From NCBI GenBank assembly GCA_016710365.1, contig JADJVW010000002.1, positions 124,001 to 188,000 of the forward strand: a stretch of 64,000 nucleotides of DNA. Reading direction: 5' to 3'. Position numbers and translations under genes: made by a program. A model generated the notes under the pieces. The model ran no database searches. It was not told where the DNA came from and saw nothing but the letters and a program-made list of their open reading frames with translations. Below are positions 9,865 to 18,960 of this stretch, in pieces. Numbering within the stretch: the stretch's first letter is position 1; each line of letters begins with the position of its first letter. This DNA comes from Candidatus Caldilinea saccharophila. GTDB taxonomy: Bacteria; Chloroflexota; Anaerolineae; Caldilineales; Caldilineaceae.

Positions 9865-11418
9865 TCAGTCGCACCCAAACTGCCGGTGAAATTCATACCG
9901 TGCGCGATGTTGATCGCTCTCAACCCGGGGGTGCAGATCCCAGACCATATACTGCACCTCCGCACCTTCATCCACCCGCGGCCAGGCCGGTAGCCCGGGG
10001 CCGTTCGGATCGCCGGTCTTGATGAAGTTGGCGTAGTAGCCCTGCATCAGCGCGGAGACCTGCTCATCCTCTGCCGTCCAGGCGTAGACCCGGTTGGTGG
10101 CGAGGTTGCCCAGCGCGTACTCGATATCGGCGGAGTGCACGGCGCCCTTGGCGGGCGGCATAGCGATTGCCTGCGCATCCGGGTCGCGGATCACGCCGCC
10201 GGCCAGACCGGCCACGGCGTCGCCCATCTCCGGGGCCATGGGCGGGCGCGGGTGAGCGTAATAGTAGCGATAGACCGGGCAACCGGTTTTGCGATGTTCG
10301 TCCGCCCATTTCCACGTGCTGTAGACCAGAAAACGGTCGCCTGCCAGGTCAGTGGCGGACTGCTCCACCTGCTCCATCGTTACGCCGGGGTAGAGTTTGA
10401 GCACTTCGTCCGCGCGATCGCCGTAGAGCGCCTGCACCACCGCCGCATAGTTCGCCGGGGTCGGCGCCTGCTCACCCAGCAACGCGAGCGAGGGCATCTC
10501 CTCAGAGTTCCAGCCTACCATCAGCGGCGCACGCACCTGCTCGCCGGCGGCAAGCATTTCCAAAGGAGGTCTGGGAAAGAACCATCCATCCACCACACTG
10601 GGGAATTCATGCGGGGCCATGCCCGCCGTCGCATCCAGCAACTGCTCCGCCGGCAGCGCGCGCAGGGCTGACAGGGAGGGCGCGCCCATTTTTTGCGCAA
10701 AGGCCAGCCAGTGCCGTTCGGCCTCTTCGAGCGAGACGGGCGGCAGCGCGCCAATCCCGCCGCTGGAGCCTATCGCACCGGCCATCAGCCCCCTCGACAG
10801 CGGAGAAACCATCTGCGCGTTGACCGACATCGAACCGGCCGACTCGCCGGCGATGGTCACGCGGCCGGGGTCGCCGCCAAAAGCCGCAATGTTGTCGCGC
10901 ATCCAGCGCAGCGCGGCGTTCTGGTCCAGAAAGCCATAGTTGCCCGAAGAGCCGTGCGGCGATTCGGCGCTCAGTTCCGGATGGGCAAAGAAGCCGAAGA
11001 TGCTCAGCCGGTAGTTGACGGTCACGGTCACGATGTCGCGCCGGGCCAGCGCCGCGCCGTCATAGCGCGGCTCGGAGCCGTCGCCGGCGATGAAACCGCC
11101 GCCGTAGAAGTAGACCAGCACCGGCAGCCGCGCCGCAGCGGAGGGATCCGGCGTCCACACGTTGAGGTAGAGGCAATCCTCGCTCATGCCATTGGAGCGG
11201 ACATTCATGTCGCCAAAGACGGGCAGTTGCATGGCGCGCGGGCCAAAGTGCGTAGCCTCGCGCACGCCGGACCAAGGTTCGACCGGTTGCGGCGCCTGCC
11301 AGCGCAGCGCGCCGACCGGCGGCGCGGCAAAGGGGACGCCTTTGAAGCTGTACACGCCAATTTCATCGCCGCGTGCGCCGAGCACCTTACCTGCCGCCGT
11401 CACTACCGGAACTGTCAT
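9865..11418 (-). CDS. Type-B carboxylesterase / para-nitrobenzyl esterase family
   Basis: A 517-residue carboxylesterase family protein hydrolysing carboxylic esters. Motifs visible are the oxyanion-hole VLVYFYGGGFIAGDG, EDCLYLNVW (family signature 2), and the nucleophile TIAGESAGSMSV. The expected acid and His regions lie at VGWNSEEMP and PAKGAVHSADIEY. It starts with MTVPVVTAAGKVLG at a position matching the family; no signal peptide is present, so it acts in the cytoplasm. It is the third ester hydrolase in a row on this strand, with the LLM oxidoreductase 66 bases upstream. Confidence 0.92.
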   Translation of the reverse strand: MTVPVVTAAGKVLGARGDEIGVYSFKGVPFAAPPVGALRWQAPQPVEPWSGVREATHFGPRAMQLPVFGDMNVRSNGMSEDCLYLNVWTPDPSAAARLPVLVYFYGGGFIAGDGSEPRYDGAALARRDIVTVTVNYRLSIFGFFAHPELSAESPHGSSGNYGFLDQNAALRWMRDNIAAFGGDPGRVTIAGESAGSMSVNAQMVSPLSRGLMAGAIGSSGGIGALPPVSLEEAERHWLAFAQKMGAPSLSALRALPAEQLLDATAGMAPHEFPSVVDGWFFPRPPLEMLAAGEQVRAPLMVGWNSEEMPSLALLGEQAPTPANYAAVVQALYGDRADEVLKLYPGVTMEQVEQSATDLAGDRFLVYSTWKWADEHRKTGCPVYRYYYAHPRPPMAPEMGDAVAGLAGGVIRDPDAQAIAMPPAKGAVHSADIEYALGNLATNRVYAWTAEDEQVSALMQGYYANFIKTGDPNGPGLPAWPRVDEGAEVQYMVWDLHPRVESDQHRARYEFHRQFGCD

Positions 11419-11483
11419 GAGATTTTTCCTTTCGATTTTCCTTGCGTCTCTCCACCAGCATGAGCAGCGCCTGAATCGCTCAT

Positions 11484-12368
11484 CTAGAGTTCAGCCGCCG
11501 CCGGGATGATTTCTTTGGCGAAGGTTTCAAGCGGGCTGATCTGGTAGACGTCCGGCATGTTGAAGATCGCGTGAGTGAAGCCCATCGCGGAGAGTTCCCC
11601 GATCCGCCTGATGACGCTGGCTGCCGTGTCGTCCCCGGAAAGATGCACGGTGCAGAGGGATGTTTTCTCGATAGTGTCGTAATTGCGTCCCAACGACTCA
11701 CAATGTTCTTTGAGTGTATCGATGGCTTTCTGCATGTTGTCGGCGCCGACCCAATCGCCGATGTTGCAGGCATCCGCATACTCAGCAACCATGCGCAGCG
11801 TCTTCTTTGGACCTGTACCGCCCACCATGATGCGTGGATGCGGGCGTGAGAGCGGACGGGGATTGTTGGTGACTGCCGGCGCAGAAAAGTGCTTGCCCTC
11901 GAAAGCAATCTCATCACTATCCCAAAGGGCCTTTGCGAGTTTCAAATTGTCCTCCAGTTGCTCAAAACGTTCTGAGGTGGGTGGATAGGGAATGCCGTTG
12001 CCGATGGCTTCGTCCTCATACCAGGCAGCGCCGATGCCGAAATAGGTGCGGCCACCGGCGAGAATATCGACCGTGTTCATCATCTTCATCAGCACGGCGG
12101 GGTGGCGATAGATCACGCCCGTGACCAAAACGCCGAGATAGGCTTTCTCCGTCAACCCGGCAAAATAGCCAAGCGTGGAATAGGCCTCCAGCATCGGGTC
12201 GGTATAAGCCTCGCCGAACATGCCCTTGATCTGGTAGTAATGATCCATCACCCAGAGACTGTAGAAGCCGCCTTCCTCGGCGGTGGTGACAATTTCCTTC
12301 AGCTTGGGGCGGATCGCAGCCGTACCGCCGGGATATTTGAACGACGGGATTTGCAGTCCAACGTACAT
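11484..12368 (-). CDS. LLM-class F420-dependent oxidoreductase
   Basis: A 294-residue TIM-barrel protein of the luciferase-like monooxygenase superfamily, in the subgroup predicted to use coenzyme F420. Features are the N-terminal GLQIPSFKYPGG, FYSLWVMDHYYQ, the ILAGGRTYFGIGAAWYEDE core, and PRIMVGGTGPKKTLRMVAEYAD. The ATG at 12368 has AAGGAG at a good distance; a TTG two codons earlier is less likely. Such enzymes reduce or oxidise small organics such as ketones, alcohols and enones. It lies in a run with esterases and a rhamnosidase, so a role in degrading plant secondary metabolites is possible (inference). Confidence 0.9.
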   Translation of the reverse strand: MYVGLQIPSFKYPGGTAAIRPKLKEIVTTAEEGGFYSLWVMDHYYQIKGMFGEAYTDPMLEAYSTLGYFAGLTEKAYLGVLVTGVIYRHPAVLMKMMNTVDILAGGRTYFGIGAAWYEDEAIGNGIPYPPTSERFEQLEDNLKLAKALWDSDEIAFEGKHFSAPAVTNNPRPLSRPHPRIMVGGTGPKKTLRMVAEYADACNIGDWVGADNMQKAIDTLKEHCESLGRNYDTIEKTSLCTVHLSGDDTAASVIRRIGELSAMGFTHAIFNMPDVYQISPLETFAKEIIPAAAEL

Positions 12369-12447
12369 GATCAATCTCCTTATGGTGCTCCGACTATCAA
12401 CAAAATGTAGTCCGTAACGATGGTATGGAAGTAAGTGCTTCGGTCGC

Positions 12448-14949
12448 TCACCCGATCGCTATCTCATGCCTTCCACCTGGTAAGTCGCGTGGCGGCTGAC
12501 CTGCGACATGTACGACAACCGGCATGGGTGAATCGACCATCAACCGATGTGCGTTCACCTCGACGGCGATCATCCCGTGCGGTGTGGGAACATTGCCTTT
12601 CGCCCACGCTAACCGGCCGAGGCGCGGGGCGATGCACGCTTTAGTATACCCTGGCTCCGCGGGCATGACACCCAGGGTGTAAAAGATCATGTCGCGGGTC
12701 GGGGTGCAGCTCCAGCCGTGGACATGCGTGCCCCACCCCCAGCATTCACCGATTGTATCGTAGCCGTCGACGAGAAACTCCGACCAGCGCGGGTATAAGT
12801 CGGGCAGGCGGTCGGCCTTGCCGGCCTGGGCCACCGCATCATGCACGACATAGCTCATAAACGGCTCGGCGAGGACAATCTCGCGCTCGGCGTCCCAATC
12901 GATCGTGTAGATGCCTTGAATCTGCTGCTGCGTCTTTTCGTGCGAATACTCACCCTGGTCGCCGCCGATCCAGGAGCGCACCACCAATCGCGCCGGGTCG
13001 GTGATGGCCTCGATGATCCGCCCCCACCGCGCTGTGGGCGCCAGCCCCGAAACGATCGCCAGCGCCCCGGCCAACTGGCTCATCTCCGGACACTGCGCGC
13101 CGTCCACGATGTGATCCACATAGGAGCCGCGCGCTTCGTCCCAAAAGACCTCGAAGCCGTTGCGCTCCCGTTCGTACAATCCTTCAGCCCAGCGCTGGCT
13201 GCCCCGCTCCTCCAACCAGCCGGCCATTTCGGCAAACTCGCGCAGCCCGCGCGCCCACAGCGCGGTCAGGAGCGAGCTTGTGTCGTTGACCAGCACGCTC
13301 GACCAGTCCACCAAATTCCATTCGCTCACGTCCTTCAAGACGCCACCGGCCGTCTGGTAGGGGACGTACCAGCGCAGCACCCGCTCGATCGTCGGCATCA
13401 GCGCCTTGACTGCGTCCTGATCGCCGCTGAAACGGTAAGAGTTGTAGACGCCGTGCGCCCAGTGCAGCGCCCAGTCGGGGATGGTGAAGCTCCCCTTCGC
13501 TTCGATCTCGCCGACCACGCTCATCGGCAGCATGCCATCGGAACGGGGCGAATTGCCCAGCGTCAGGTAATGCCAGGCCAGCCGCCAGTCGCGATTCGCG
13601 GCAAGATGCACCATCTGGTGTACGACGCCATCGCCCACCCAGGCGCGCTGCTCACGCGTCGGGCAGTCGATGAACGAATCGTGCGAATTGAGCTGCACCG
13701 TGCGGATGCCCGCGGTGTAGATGCGGTTCAACTCCTCGTCGTCGCAGAGGAAGCTTGTGCCTTCGACCCACGGATATAGCTGCTCCTGCACCGCAAAGCT
13801 GCGCAGGGTAAGGGGACCTTGCATCCCATGCACGATGATGTAGGCATAGCGGAAGCCGTTCGAGTCAAACACCTGAAAGCGGTCGTGCTCGCCGCGGGCG
13901 ATGTAGCGCGTGCCGGCGCGCACGTCGATATTGCTGGTGGGATCGGTGAGCGGTTCTTCCAGGTAAGCGAGTTCCAAGATGACGCCGGCCGGCGCCTGAA
14001 TCTCGAAGGTGACGAAACCCGAGACGACATGCCCCATATCGAGGTTCAGTCGCACTATCCCGCCGGGCGGCGCATCCACTGTGATTGGCAAGCCATCCAC
14101 AGACGCCGTGCTGTTGACGTCGAGCGCGGCTGCCGCGCGCACCCGCCTGACCGGGCTGACAACCGATGTGTCTACCTGACCATCCAGGGTCTCGACCTGC
14201 ACCGTTGCAGGAATTTGGACCTGGCCGCCTAACCTGGCAATCGGGCGGGGGTAGAGCGGGCCGTAGGGGTCAGTCGGCGGCTGCGTGTGTGCGAAGCCAC
14301 CGATATGCATGGCGGGCACGACTTGAGCCGCGCCCCAACTGCTGTCGTCGAAGCCGGCGTCACGCCAGTCGTGGGGGAAGCGCCGCGCATCGAAAACCTC
14401 GATGGGAACGCCGCCGCCAACCGGATCGTCGCTGTCGGTGCGCCAGTCACTGGACCACGCGTCGGCCTTTCTGGCTTTCCAACTTGCGTCGCTGCTCAGC
14501 CAGCCCGCCGCCCCCAAATCGGCCTCGAAGACCAGGATGCCGCTTTTGCCGAGCGTCAGGTTTGGCGCAGCCGGCATCCAGTAAGATTTCGGCGTGCCGT
14601 AGTACTTGACGTACACCGCCAGGAGGTTTTCGCCGGGTTGGAGGTAGGGGGCGAGGTCGAACAGGTCGTAGTGCAGCCGCCGGGGCTGGCTGCGGATCGG
14701 CCCGCGAAAGACCTCCTGACCGTTGACGAAGAGCGCATAGCGCGAGTCGGCGGTGATGCGGGCAGGCGCACGCGTTGGAACCTGGTCGAGATGGACGCGC
14801 TTGCGGAACAGGCCGTGGCTCTCCGCTGCATGCGGATTGGCATCGGCCGACAAGAACCCGCCGGGCTTGATGGGTTCTTCAGGCGCCCAGATCCAGTGAC
14901 CGTGCCACCGGATCTCTGGAAAGTCGTGCGGTGTGACTGCTTCGGACAT
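12448..14949 (-). CDS. Alpha-L-rhamnosidase-like glycoside hydrolase family 78
   Basis: An 833-residue GH78 protein predicted to remove alpha-L-rhamnose from glycosides. The N-terminus has the beta-sandwich domains found in the family (FRKRVHLD, ALFVNGQEVFRGP, YDLFDLAPYLQPGENLLAVYV). The catalytic (alpha/alpha)6 barrel starts near residue 390 with the signature DCPTREQRAWVGDG and continues through DWALHWAHG and EWNLVDWS. The C-terminal sandwich contains YTKACIAPRLGRLAWAKGNVPTPHGMI. No signal peptide is present, so the enzyme is cytoplasmic. It is the first gene of the minus-strand run, with an MFS pseudogene immediately upstream. Confidence 0.9.
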   Translation of the reverse strand: MSEAVTPHDFPEIRWHGHWIWAPEEPIKPGGFLSADANPHAAESHGLFRKRVHLDQVPTRAPARITADSRYALFVNGQEVFRGPIRSQPRRLHYDLFDLAPYLQPGENLLAVYVKYYGTPKSYWMPAAPNLTLGKSGILVFEADLGAAGWLSSDASWKARKADAWSSDWRTDSDDPVGGGVPIEVFDARRFPHDWRDAGFDDSSWGAAQVVPAMHIGGFAHTQPPTDPYGPLYPRPIARLGGQVQIPATVQVETLDGQVDTSVVSPVRRVRAAAALDVNSTASVDGLPITVDAPPGGIVRLNLDMGHVVSGFVTFEIQAPAGVILELAYLEEPLTDPTSNIDVRAGTRYIARGEHDRFQVFDSNGFRYAYIIVHGMQGPLTLRSFAVQEQLYPWVEGTSFLCDDEELNRIYTAGIRTVQLNSHDSFIDCPTREQRAWVGDGVVHQMVHLAANRDWRLAWHYLTLGNSPRSDGMLPMSVVGEIEAKGSFTIPDWALHWAHGVYNSYRFSGDQDAVKALMPTIERVLRWYVPYQTAGGVLKDVSEWNLVDWSSVLVNDTSSLLTALWARGLREFAEMAGWLEERGSQRWAEGLYERERNGFEVFWDEARGSYVDHIVDGAQCPEMSQLAGALAIVSGLAPTARWGRIIEAITDPARLVVRSWIGGDQGEYSHEKTQQQIQGIYTIDWDAEREIVLAEPFMSYVVHDAVAQAGKADRLPDLYPRWSEFLVDGYDTIGECWGWGTHVHGWSCTPTRDMIFYTLGVMPAEPGYTKACIAPRLGRLAWAKGNVPTPHGMIAVEVNAHRLMVDSPMPVVVHVAGQPPRDLPGGRHEIAIG

Positions 14950-15054
14950 GATAATTCCCTTCTCTCAACTCAATTCCTCTTGAAATCCACCTGGCCCCCA
15001 GCGCACCCTCAATGCCTGCGGCGACTACCGGGCGAGTTCGTGTGTGCTTGCGCA

Positions 15055-16284
15055 TCAGACCGGGCGGGCAGCAGCGGCCTGAACTACGGGCGCGGCGGCG
15101 CGACTGCGCAGCGCCCGTGCGATCACCGGCGAGGAGAGCAGCAGCAGGACGCCGCTCACGACAATCGCACCTACAGCGCCGCTGCTGTCAATGGCGATGC
15201 CGCCGGCCACCGCACCTAGCGTAATTGCCAGTTGTGTTGTGGCGATAAACAGCCCGCCCCCACTCTCGGCGTCTTCAGGAACGGTGCGCGTGATCCAGGT
15301 GGACCAGCCAATCGGCACGATGCTGAAGGCAAAACCCCAGAGCGCCACCAACCCCGCCGTCACGAGCGGCTCGCTGCCAAGCGCCACTAGCCCGGCCGCC
15401 AGCACACTCATGAGCAGCGGCAAGAGGATGAGCGCCAGCCGCAGGTTGTGCGTCAGCATGGCTCCAGCAAGGGCTGTGCCCACGACACTTGCGATCCCGA
15501 ACCCGAGCTGAATCAAGGAAAGTTCACGCACACCGACATGCGTCACGTCTTCGAGAAAGGGTCACAAATAGGTGAAGTAGGCAAAGTGTCCCGCAAAAAA
15601 CAAGAGCACGCCCAGCATCCCAAGGCGAATCTGTGGGCGCCAAAATACGTGGATCATCGTGGCCAGGCGCGTCCGTCCCTGTGGGGGCATCGCCGGAAGG
15701 GTCAAGAACTGCCACGCGAGCGCCGCCAATCCAAGCCCCACGACAGCCAGGAAGACGCTGCGCCAGCCAATGATGCTGCCAAGATAGGCGCCGATCGGAA
15801 TTGCGGCAACCGAGACGATGGTTCCGGCGCCGAAGATGATCGAAAGCGCGCGCGGCACGAGTGCCGCAGGAGCCAGTCGCATTGCCACTGCCGCGCAGAA
15901 TGACCACGTCCCACCGAGCGCAATGCCAAGCAGCATCCGCCCTAGCAAGAGTAGCGCTAGATTGGGCGCCACGGCGACCAATAGATTCGAGACGACCTGC
16001 AAGCTGGCGAGCAGCAGGAACAGCACGCGACGGTCAACGGTCCGTGCGACGTATGCGATGACCAGACTCGTCACGAACGCGACGGTCGAGGTCGCCGTCA
16101 TGGTTTGACCGGCCAGCCCCTCGCTAATGCCAAGATCCGCTGCCAGCGGTGTCAGGAGGCTGGCGGGCAGCGTTTGCGCGGCCGTCAGGACGATCACCCC
16201 AAAGGCGATTGCGTATACTGCTTTCCAATCCGGCTTCACCACATGCTCCTCGCGCACGCTGATTTTCTTCCTCCGCTGCCTCAT
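15055..16284 (-). pseudogene. MFS transporter interrupted by one in-frame TGA
   Basis: A single frame of 410 codons encodes a 12-helix major facilitator (arabinose-efflux/AraJ-like group). It is broken only by a TGA at 15562-15564. The surrounding residues read HFAYFTYL-stop-PFLEDVTHVG; relatives usually have TYLRPFLE here, so CGA (Arg) to TGA is the simplest explanation. The start ATG at 16284 overlaps the stop of the merR gene as ATGA, an operon sign. N-terminal helices run from FGVIVLTAAQTLPASLLTPLAADL to GHFAYF; C-terminal helices from LIQLGFGIASVVG to GVLLLLSSPVI. If the stop is real the protein would be an inactive six-helix fragment. Confidence 0.85.
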
Positions 16285-16644
16285 AGCGCTTGCTCCGCCT
16301 TCAATACGCCCTCTTCATATCCCTGGATTTTTTGGCTCAACAAGTCCAGGGTTTCTTGCATTTCAGCCATCCTGGCCACAAGATGAGCGCGCTGCTCCTG
16401 CAAGATCATTTTTCTGGCTGCAATGGTCTCGTCGCCCTGCTCCACCAGCGCGAAATAGTCGATCAGCACTTCAATGGGCAGTCCGCATGCACTTGACGAA
16501 ATCAATCCGCCTCACATCATGCTCGCCGTAGGCTCTGATCCCACTTTCGGTTCGCTGGATCGGTGGGAGAAGGCCGATCTTTTCGTAATAGCGCAACGTA
16601 TCCACTGATAGCCCGGACTGTTCACTTACCTCGGATATCTTCAT
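16281..16644 (-). pseudogene. MerR-family regulator, frameshifted
   Basis: From the ATG at 16644 (preceded by GGAGGTGGG) the product begins with a standard MerR winged helix: KISEVSEQSGLSVDTLRYYEKIGLLPP, then GIRAYGEHDVRRIDFVKCMR. It then stops after four codons in the wrong frame near 16490. In another frame the family continues with GLPIEVLIDYFALVEQG and a coiled-coil dimerisation helix (ARKMILQEQRAHLVARMAEM) to a stop at 16281. Relatives have about three residues (SAG-type) at the junction, consistent with loss of 8 bases; the span of 364 bases is then 8 short of 124 codons. It resembles NmlR/AdhR-type regulators of aldehyde or electrophile stress. The downstream MFS gene was its likely target. 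Confidence 0.85.
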
Positions 16645-16663
16645 ATGCCCACCTCCACGGCAG

Positions 16664-16694
16664 AGTGTAACACCTGGAGTGGACTCCAAGTCAA
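16664..16694 (-). promoter_or_regulatory. MerR-type promoter with 19-bp spacer and dyad operator
   Basis: On the minus strand a -35 TTGACT (16689-16694) and a -10 TACACT (16664-16669) are separated by exactly 19 bp. Within the spacer lies the perfect dyad TGGAGTCCACTCCA (16675-16688). A lengthened spacer with a central dyad is the hallmark of promoters activated by MerR-family proteins by DNA untwisting. The position 20 bases upstream of the merR ATG implies autoregulation of the merR-MFS unit. The site is intact although both genes it serves are broken. Confidence 0.85.
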
Positions 16695-16770
16695 GGGTCA
16701 ATTTCGGAACGGATATCGTTCGTCTTGTCGTATAGTTGCAAGGGCAAAGGTGGGCGCGAGTAGCAGAATG

Positions 16771-16824
16771 CCGGCGAGAGAAGCGAGGGGAAGCAACTCA
16801 CCTTCCCCTCGCTTCTCTCGCCGG
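16771..16824. terminator. Perfect 23-bp inverted repeat (strong hairpin)
   Basis: The arms 16771-16793 and 16802-16824 are perfectly complementary over 23 bp around an 8-nt loop. The hairpin lies just beyond the 3' end of the NTF2-like remnant (minus strand) and upstream of the merR promoter. It may isolate the merR unit from read-through. There is no long U tract on either side, so a repeat-derived hairpin is an alternative. Confidence 0.6.
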
Positions 16825-16853
16825 ATCATTGCCTTAAGTTTTGCCTGATGGCG

Positions 16854-17122
16854 CTACTGTGGAGCAAGGAGTTTGGTAAACGAAAGCGACGCGAGCTTCC
16901 AGCCACCCTCTTGCTGCTATTCACCGACACTTCGTGGATGTCCGCTTCCTTGTAGTAGATGTCGCCGCTCTTGATGATCTCCATTTCACGCGCTTTGCCC
17001 CAAGCGCCATCCATATGGACAAAGACAGATTTTTCATGGAAGAGTGCATCCAGGGTTTCCACGTCGCGAGCTGCCATCCAATCCCACTTTGCTTTGGAGA
17101 GATGAATTACTTCTTGGTCCAG
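16854..17122 (-). pseudogene. NTF2/SnoaL-like protein remnant with internal deletion
   Basis: A family-like N-terminal half reads LDQEVIHLSKAKWDWMAARDVETLDALFHEKSVFVHM and on to SGDIYYKEADIHEVSV, all in one frame but with CTG (17120-17122) where an ATG is expected. The frame then runs into unrelated residues. The true family C-terminus (EGGWKLASLSFTKLLAPQ) is present 3' in a different frame and stops at 16854. The central beta-strands (about 30-45 residues) are missing, so an internal deletion plus frameshift has destroyed the gene. Intact members form a cone-shaped alpha+beta barrel of about 120 residues; the role here is unknown. Confidence 0.7.
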
Positions 17123-17140
17123 CTTTGCATCTTGTATAGC

Positions 17141-17554
17141 TCACCCCCCGGTTTCTGATTCAGCCAAGTACTGCGCATCACTGACGTGCTCCAGCCACTC
17201 CACTGCCTTGCCGTCGAGATATTCCTGGATGGCGATATGCGTCATCGCCGTCGTGGGCGCGGCGCCATGCCAGTGCTTCTCTCCCGGCGGGATCCAGACC
17301 ACGTCGCCGGGGCGAATCGCCTCGATCGGGCCGCCCCAGCGCTGCACGCGCCCGCAGCCTCCCGTCACGACCAGGGTCTGGCCCAGCGGATGGCTGTGCC
17401 AGGCCGTGCGTGCGCCCGGCTCGAAGGTGACGCTGGCGCAGCCGACGCGCGCCGGTTCGCTCGCCTGATGCAACGGGTCGATGCGCACGACGCCGGTGAA
17501 CCACTCCGGCGATCCTTTGCCAGAAGGTTGTGCGCCATTTCGTTTGATGTCCAT
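17141..17554 (-). CDS. Cupin protein, (R)-mandelonitrile lyase-like
   Basis: A 137-residue single-domain cupin. The first metal motif is WHSHPLGQT followed by a distant Glu/Gln-type ligand, and the second contains PPGEKHWHGAAP. The start MDIKRNGAQPSGKGSPEWFTG and the sentence-like segment FEPGARTAW match the small cupins annotated as mandelonitrile lyase or carboxymuconolactone-associated cupins. It probably binds Mn or Fe. It sits between the NTF2 remnant and the AKR pseudogene and is the only apparently intact gene of this stretch. Such cupin-AKR-NTF2-AraC groupings are common small oxidative-metabolism clusters; the reaction is not known. Confidence 0.85.
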   Translation of the reverse strand: MDIKRNGAQPSGKGSPEWFTGVVRIDPLHQASEPARVGCASVTFEPGARTAWHSHPLGQTLVVTGGCGRVQRWGGPIEAIRPGDVVWIPPGEKHWHGAAPTTAMTHIAIQEYLDGKAVEWLEHVSDAQYLAESETGG

Positions 17555-17600
17555 ATGATTCCCTCATGATTCAAGCGGGGTAACTGTTCAGCCTGGTTCT

Positions 17601-17700
17601 ATAGACCACGGATTAGGCGGATTGGACGGACAAATCCGCATCCATTTCAGATCAGTCAAAATCCGCTCGATCCGCGTCATCCGCGTTCCATTTTTTCTTG
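17601..17700. repeat. ATCCGC-type interspersed dyad repeat
   Basis: This gap contains repeated CGGAT/ATCCG words in inverted arrangement (GGATTAGGCGGATTGG on the left, ATCCGCTCGATCCGCGTCATCCGCG on the right). The same building words form clearer hairpins near 2766-2810, 24332-24410 and 25806-25871. Confidence 0.6.
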
Positions 17701-17724
17701 ACTGAGTAGATGCGATTACCCTGC

Positions 17725-18692
17725 CTAATAGCGGTCGCCGACCACCTTGATCTCTGCCATCGCATCGTCGATTGCGACGAGATCATCGGGCGTCAACGCC
17801 ACCTCAACCGCGCCGATGTTCTCGTCGAGGCGCTCCGAGCTGGCGTGCCCGGGATGGGGACGATCCACGGTTTCTGCGCCAGCAGCCAGGCCAGGGCGAT
17901 CTGCGCCGGCGTGGCGCCCTTCTCCTTGCCGATGCGCTCCAGCAGATCGACCACAACTCGGTTGGCCTTAATCGCGTCCTGCGTAAAGCGCGGGTTGCGG
18001 CTGCGGATGTCGGTGCTGGCATAGGTCGTGGTTTCGTCGACCTTGCCGGTCAGGTAGCCGCGGCCCAGCGGGCTGTAGGGTACAAGCCCGATGCCAAGCT
18101 CCTCGCAGGTGGACAGGATGCCATTTTCTTCAATATTCCGCCACCAGATCGAATACTCGCTCTGCAAGGCCGCTACCTGTTGCACGGCGTGGGCGCGGCG
18201 AATTTGCTCGGCGCTGGCTTCGGAGAGGCCAAAGTGTTTGACCTTGCCTGCGCAAATCAGATCCTGCACCGCGCCGGCGACATCTTCCATCGGCACATTT
18301 GGGTCGGGGCGGTGCTGGTAGAAGAGGTCGATGGCCTCGACGCGCAGCCGCTTGAGCGACGCTTCAGCGACCCGTTTGATCTGCTCGGGCCGGCTGTCCA
18401 GCCCCACCGTCGGATGCGGCCCCTTGTCGGGGTCGTGCTTAAAGCCAAACTTGGTGGCGATCACCACCTTGCCGCGGAAAGGTTCCAGCGCCTCACCGAC
18501 GAGTTCTTCGTTGGTGAAGGGGCCATAGACTTCCGCCGTGTCAAAGAAGGTGATACCCCGGTCGACTGCGGCGTGGAGAAAGTCGATCATCTCCTGCTTG
18601 TCGGTCGGCGTATCGCCAAAGCTCATGCGCATGCAGCCGAGGCCGAGCGCCGAGACTTCCAGACCACTGTTGCCTAACGTGCGCAGTTGCAT
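17725..18692 (-). pseudogene. Aldo/keto reductase, frameshifted near the C-terminus
   Basis: The first ~280 residues form a normal AKR of the YghZ/YeaE type: GNSGLEVSALGLGCMRM, FFDTAEVYGPF (catalytic Asp/Tyr), VVIATKFGFKHD (Lys), YQHRPDPNVP (His) and WLLAQKPWIVPIPGT. The frame then shifts at about 17836-17847 and would end in 15 unrelated residues. In the neighbouring frame the expected tail continues as ERLDENIGAVEVALTPDDL to GDRY and a stop at 17725. The span of 968 bases is one base short of 323 codons, consistent with a single-base deletion at the cofactor-phosphate loop. Either a recent pseudogene or a sequence error. Confidence 0.85.
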
Positions 18693-18960
18693 TGTCGTGC
18701 TCCTTCAGTTTGTACATTCCGGGTGTGATTGCCGACGGTGAAACGACTGGTGAGACGCTTGAACCGATCCGCCAGCGCCGAAGGGTGAATCAATTCATAG
18801 AGCGCAGAATTGTCATGACCTGCGCAGGCAGAGTGATGCTGCATGGCGTCGCGTTCGACTCTTAACATCAACTGGATTTCTGGAACCACTGTAAACCTCC
18901 ACTTCTTGTGCACTGTCCGCAGATCGCCTGTCGAGCTGCGTGACGTGTTCCTGATCCTTG

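Noticed and set aside
15562..15564. TGA in the MFS gene as selenocysteine or recoded codon
   Set aside because: Relatives have Arg, not Cys, here; no SECIS-like hairpin was noticed and other genes end normally in TGA.
18674..18913. A 79-codon minus-strand frame upstream of the aldo/keto reductase
   Set aside because: No recognisable motif, no good ribosome site, and it overlaps the 5' end of the reductase gene.
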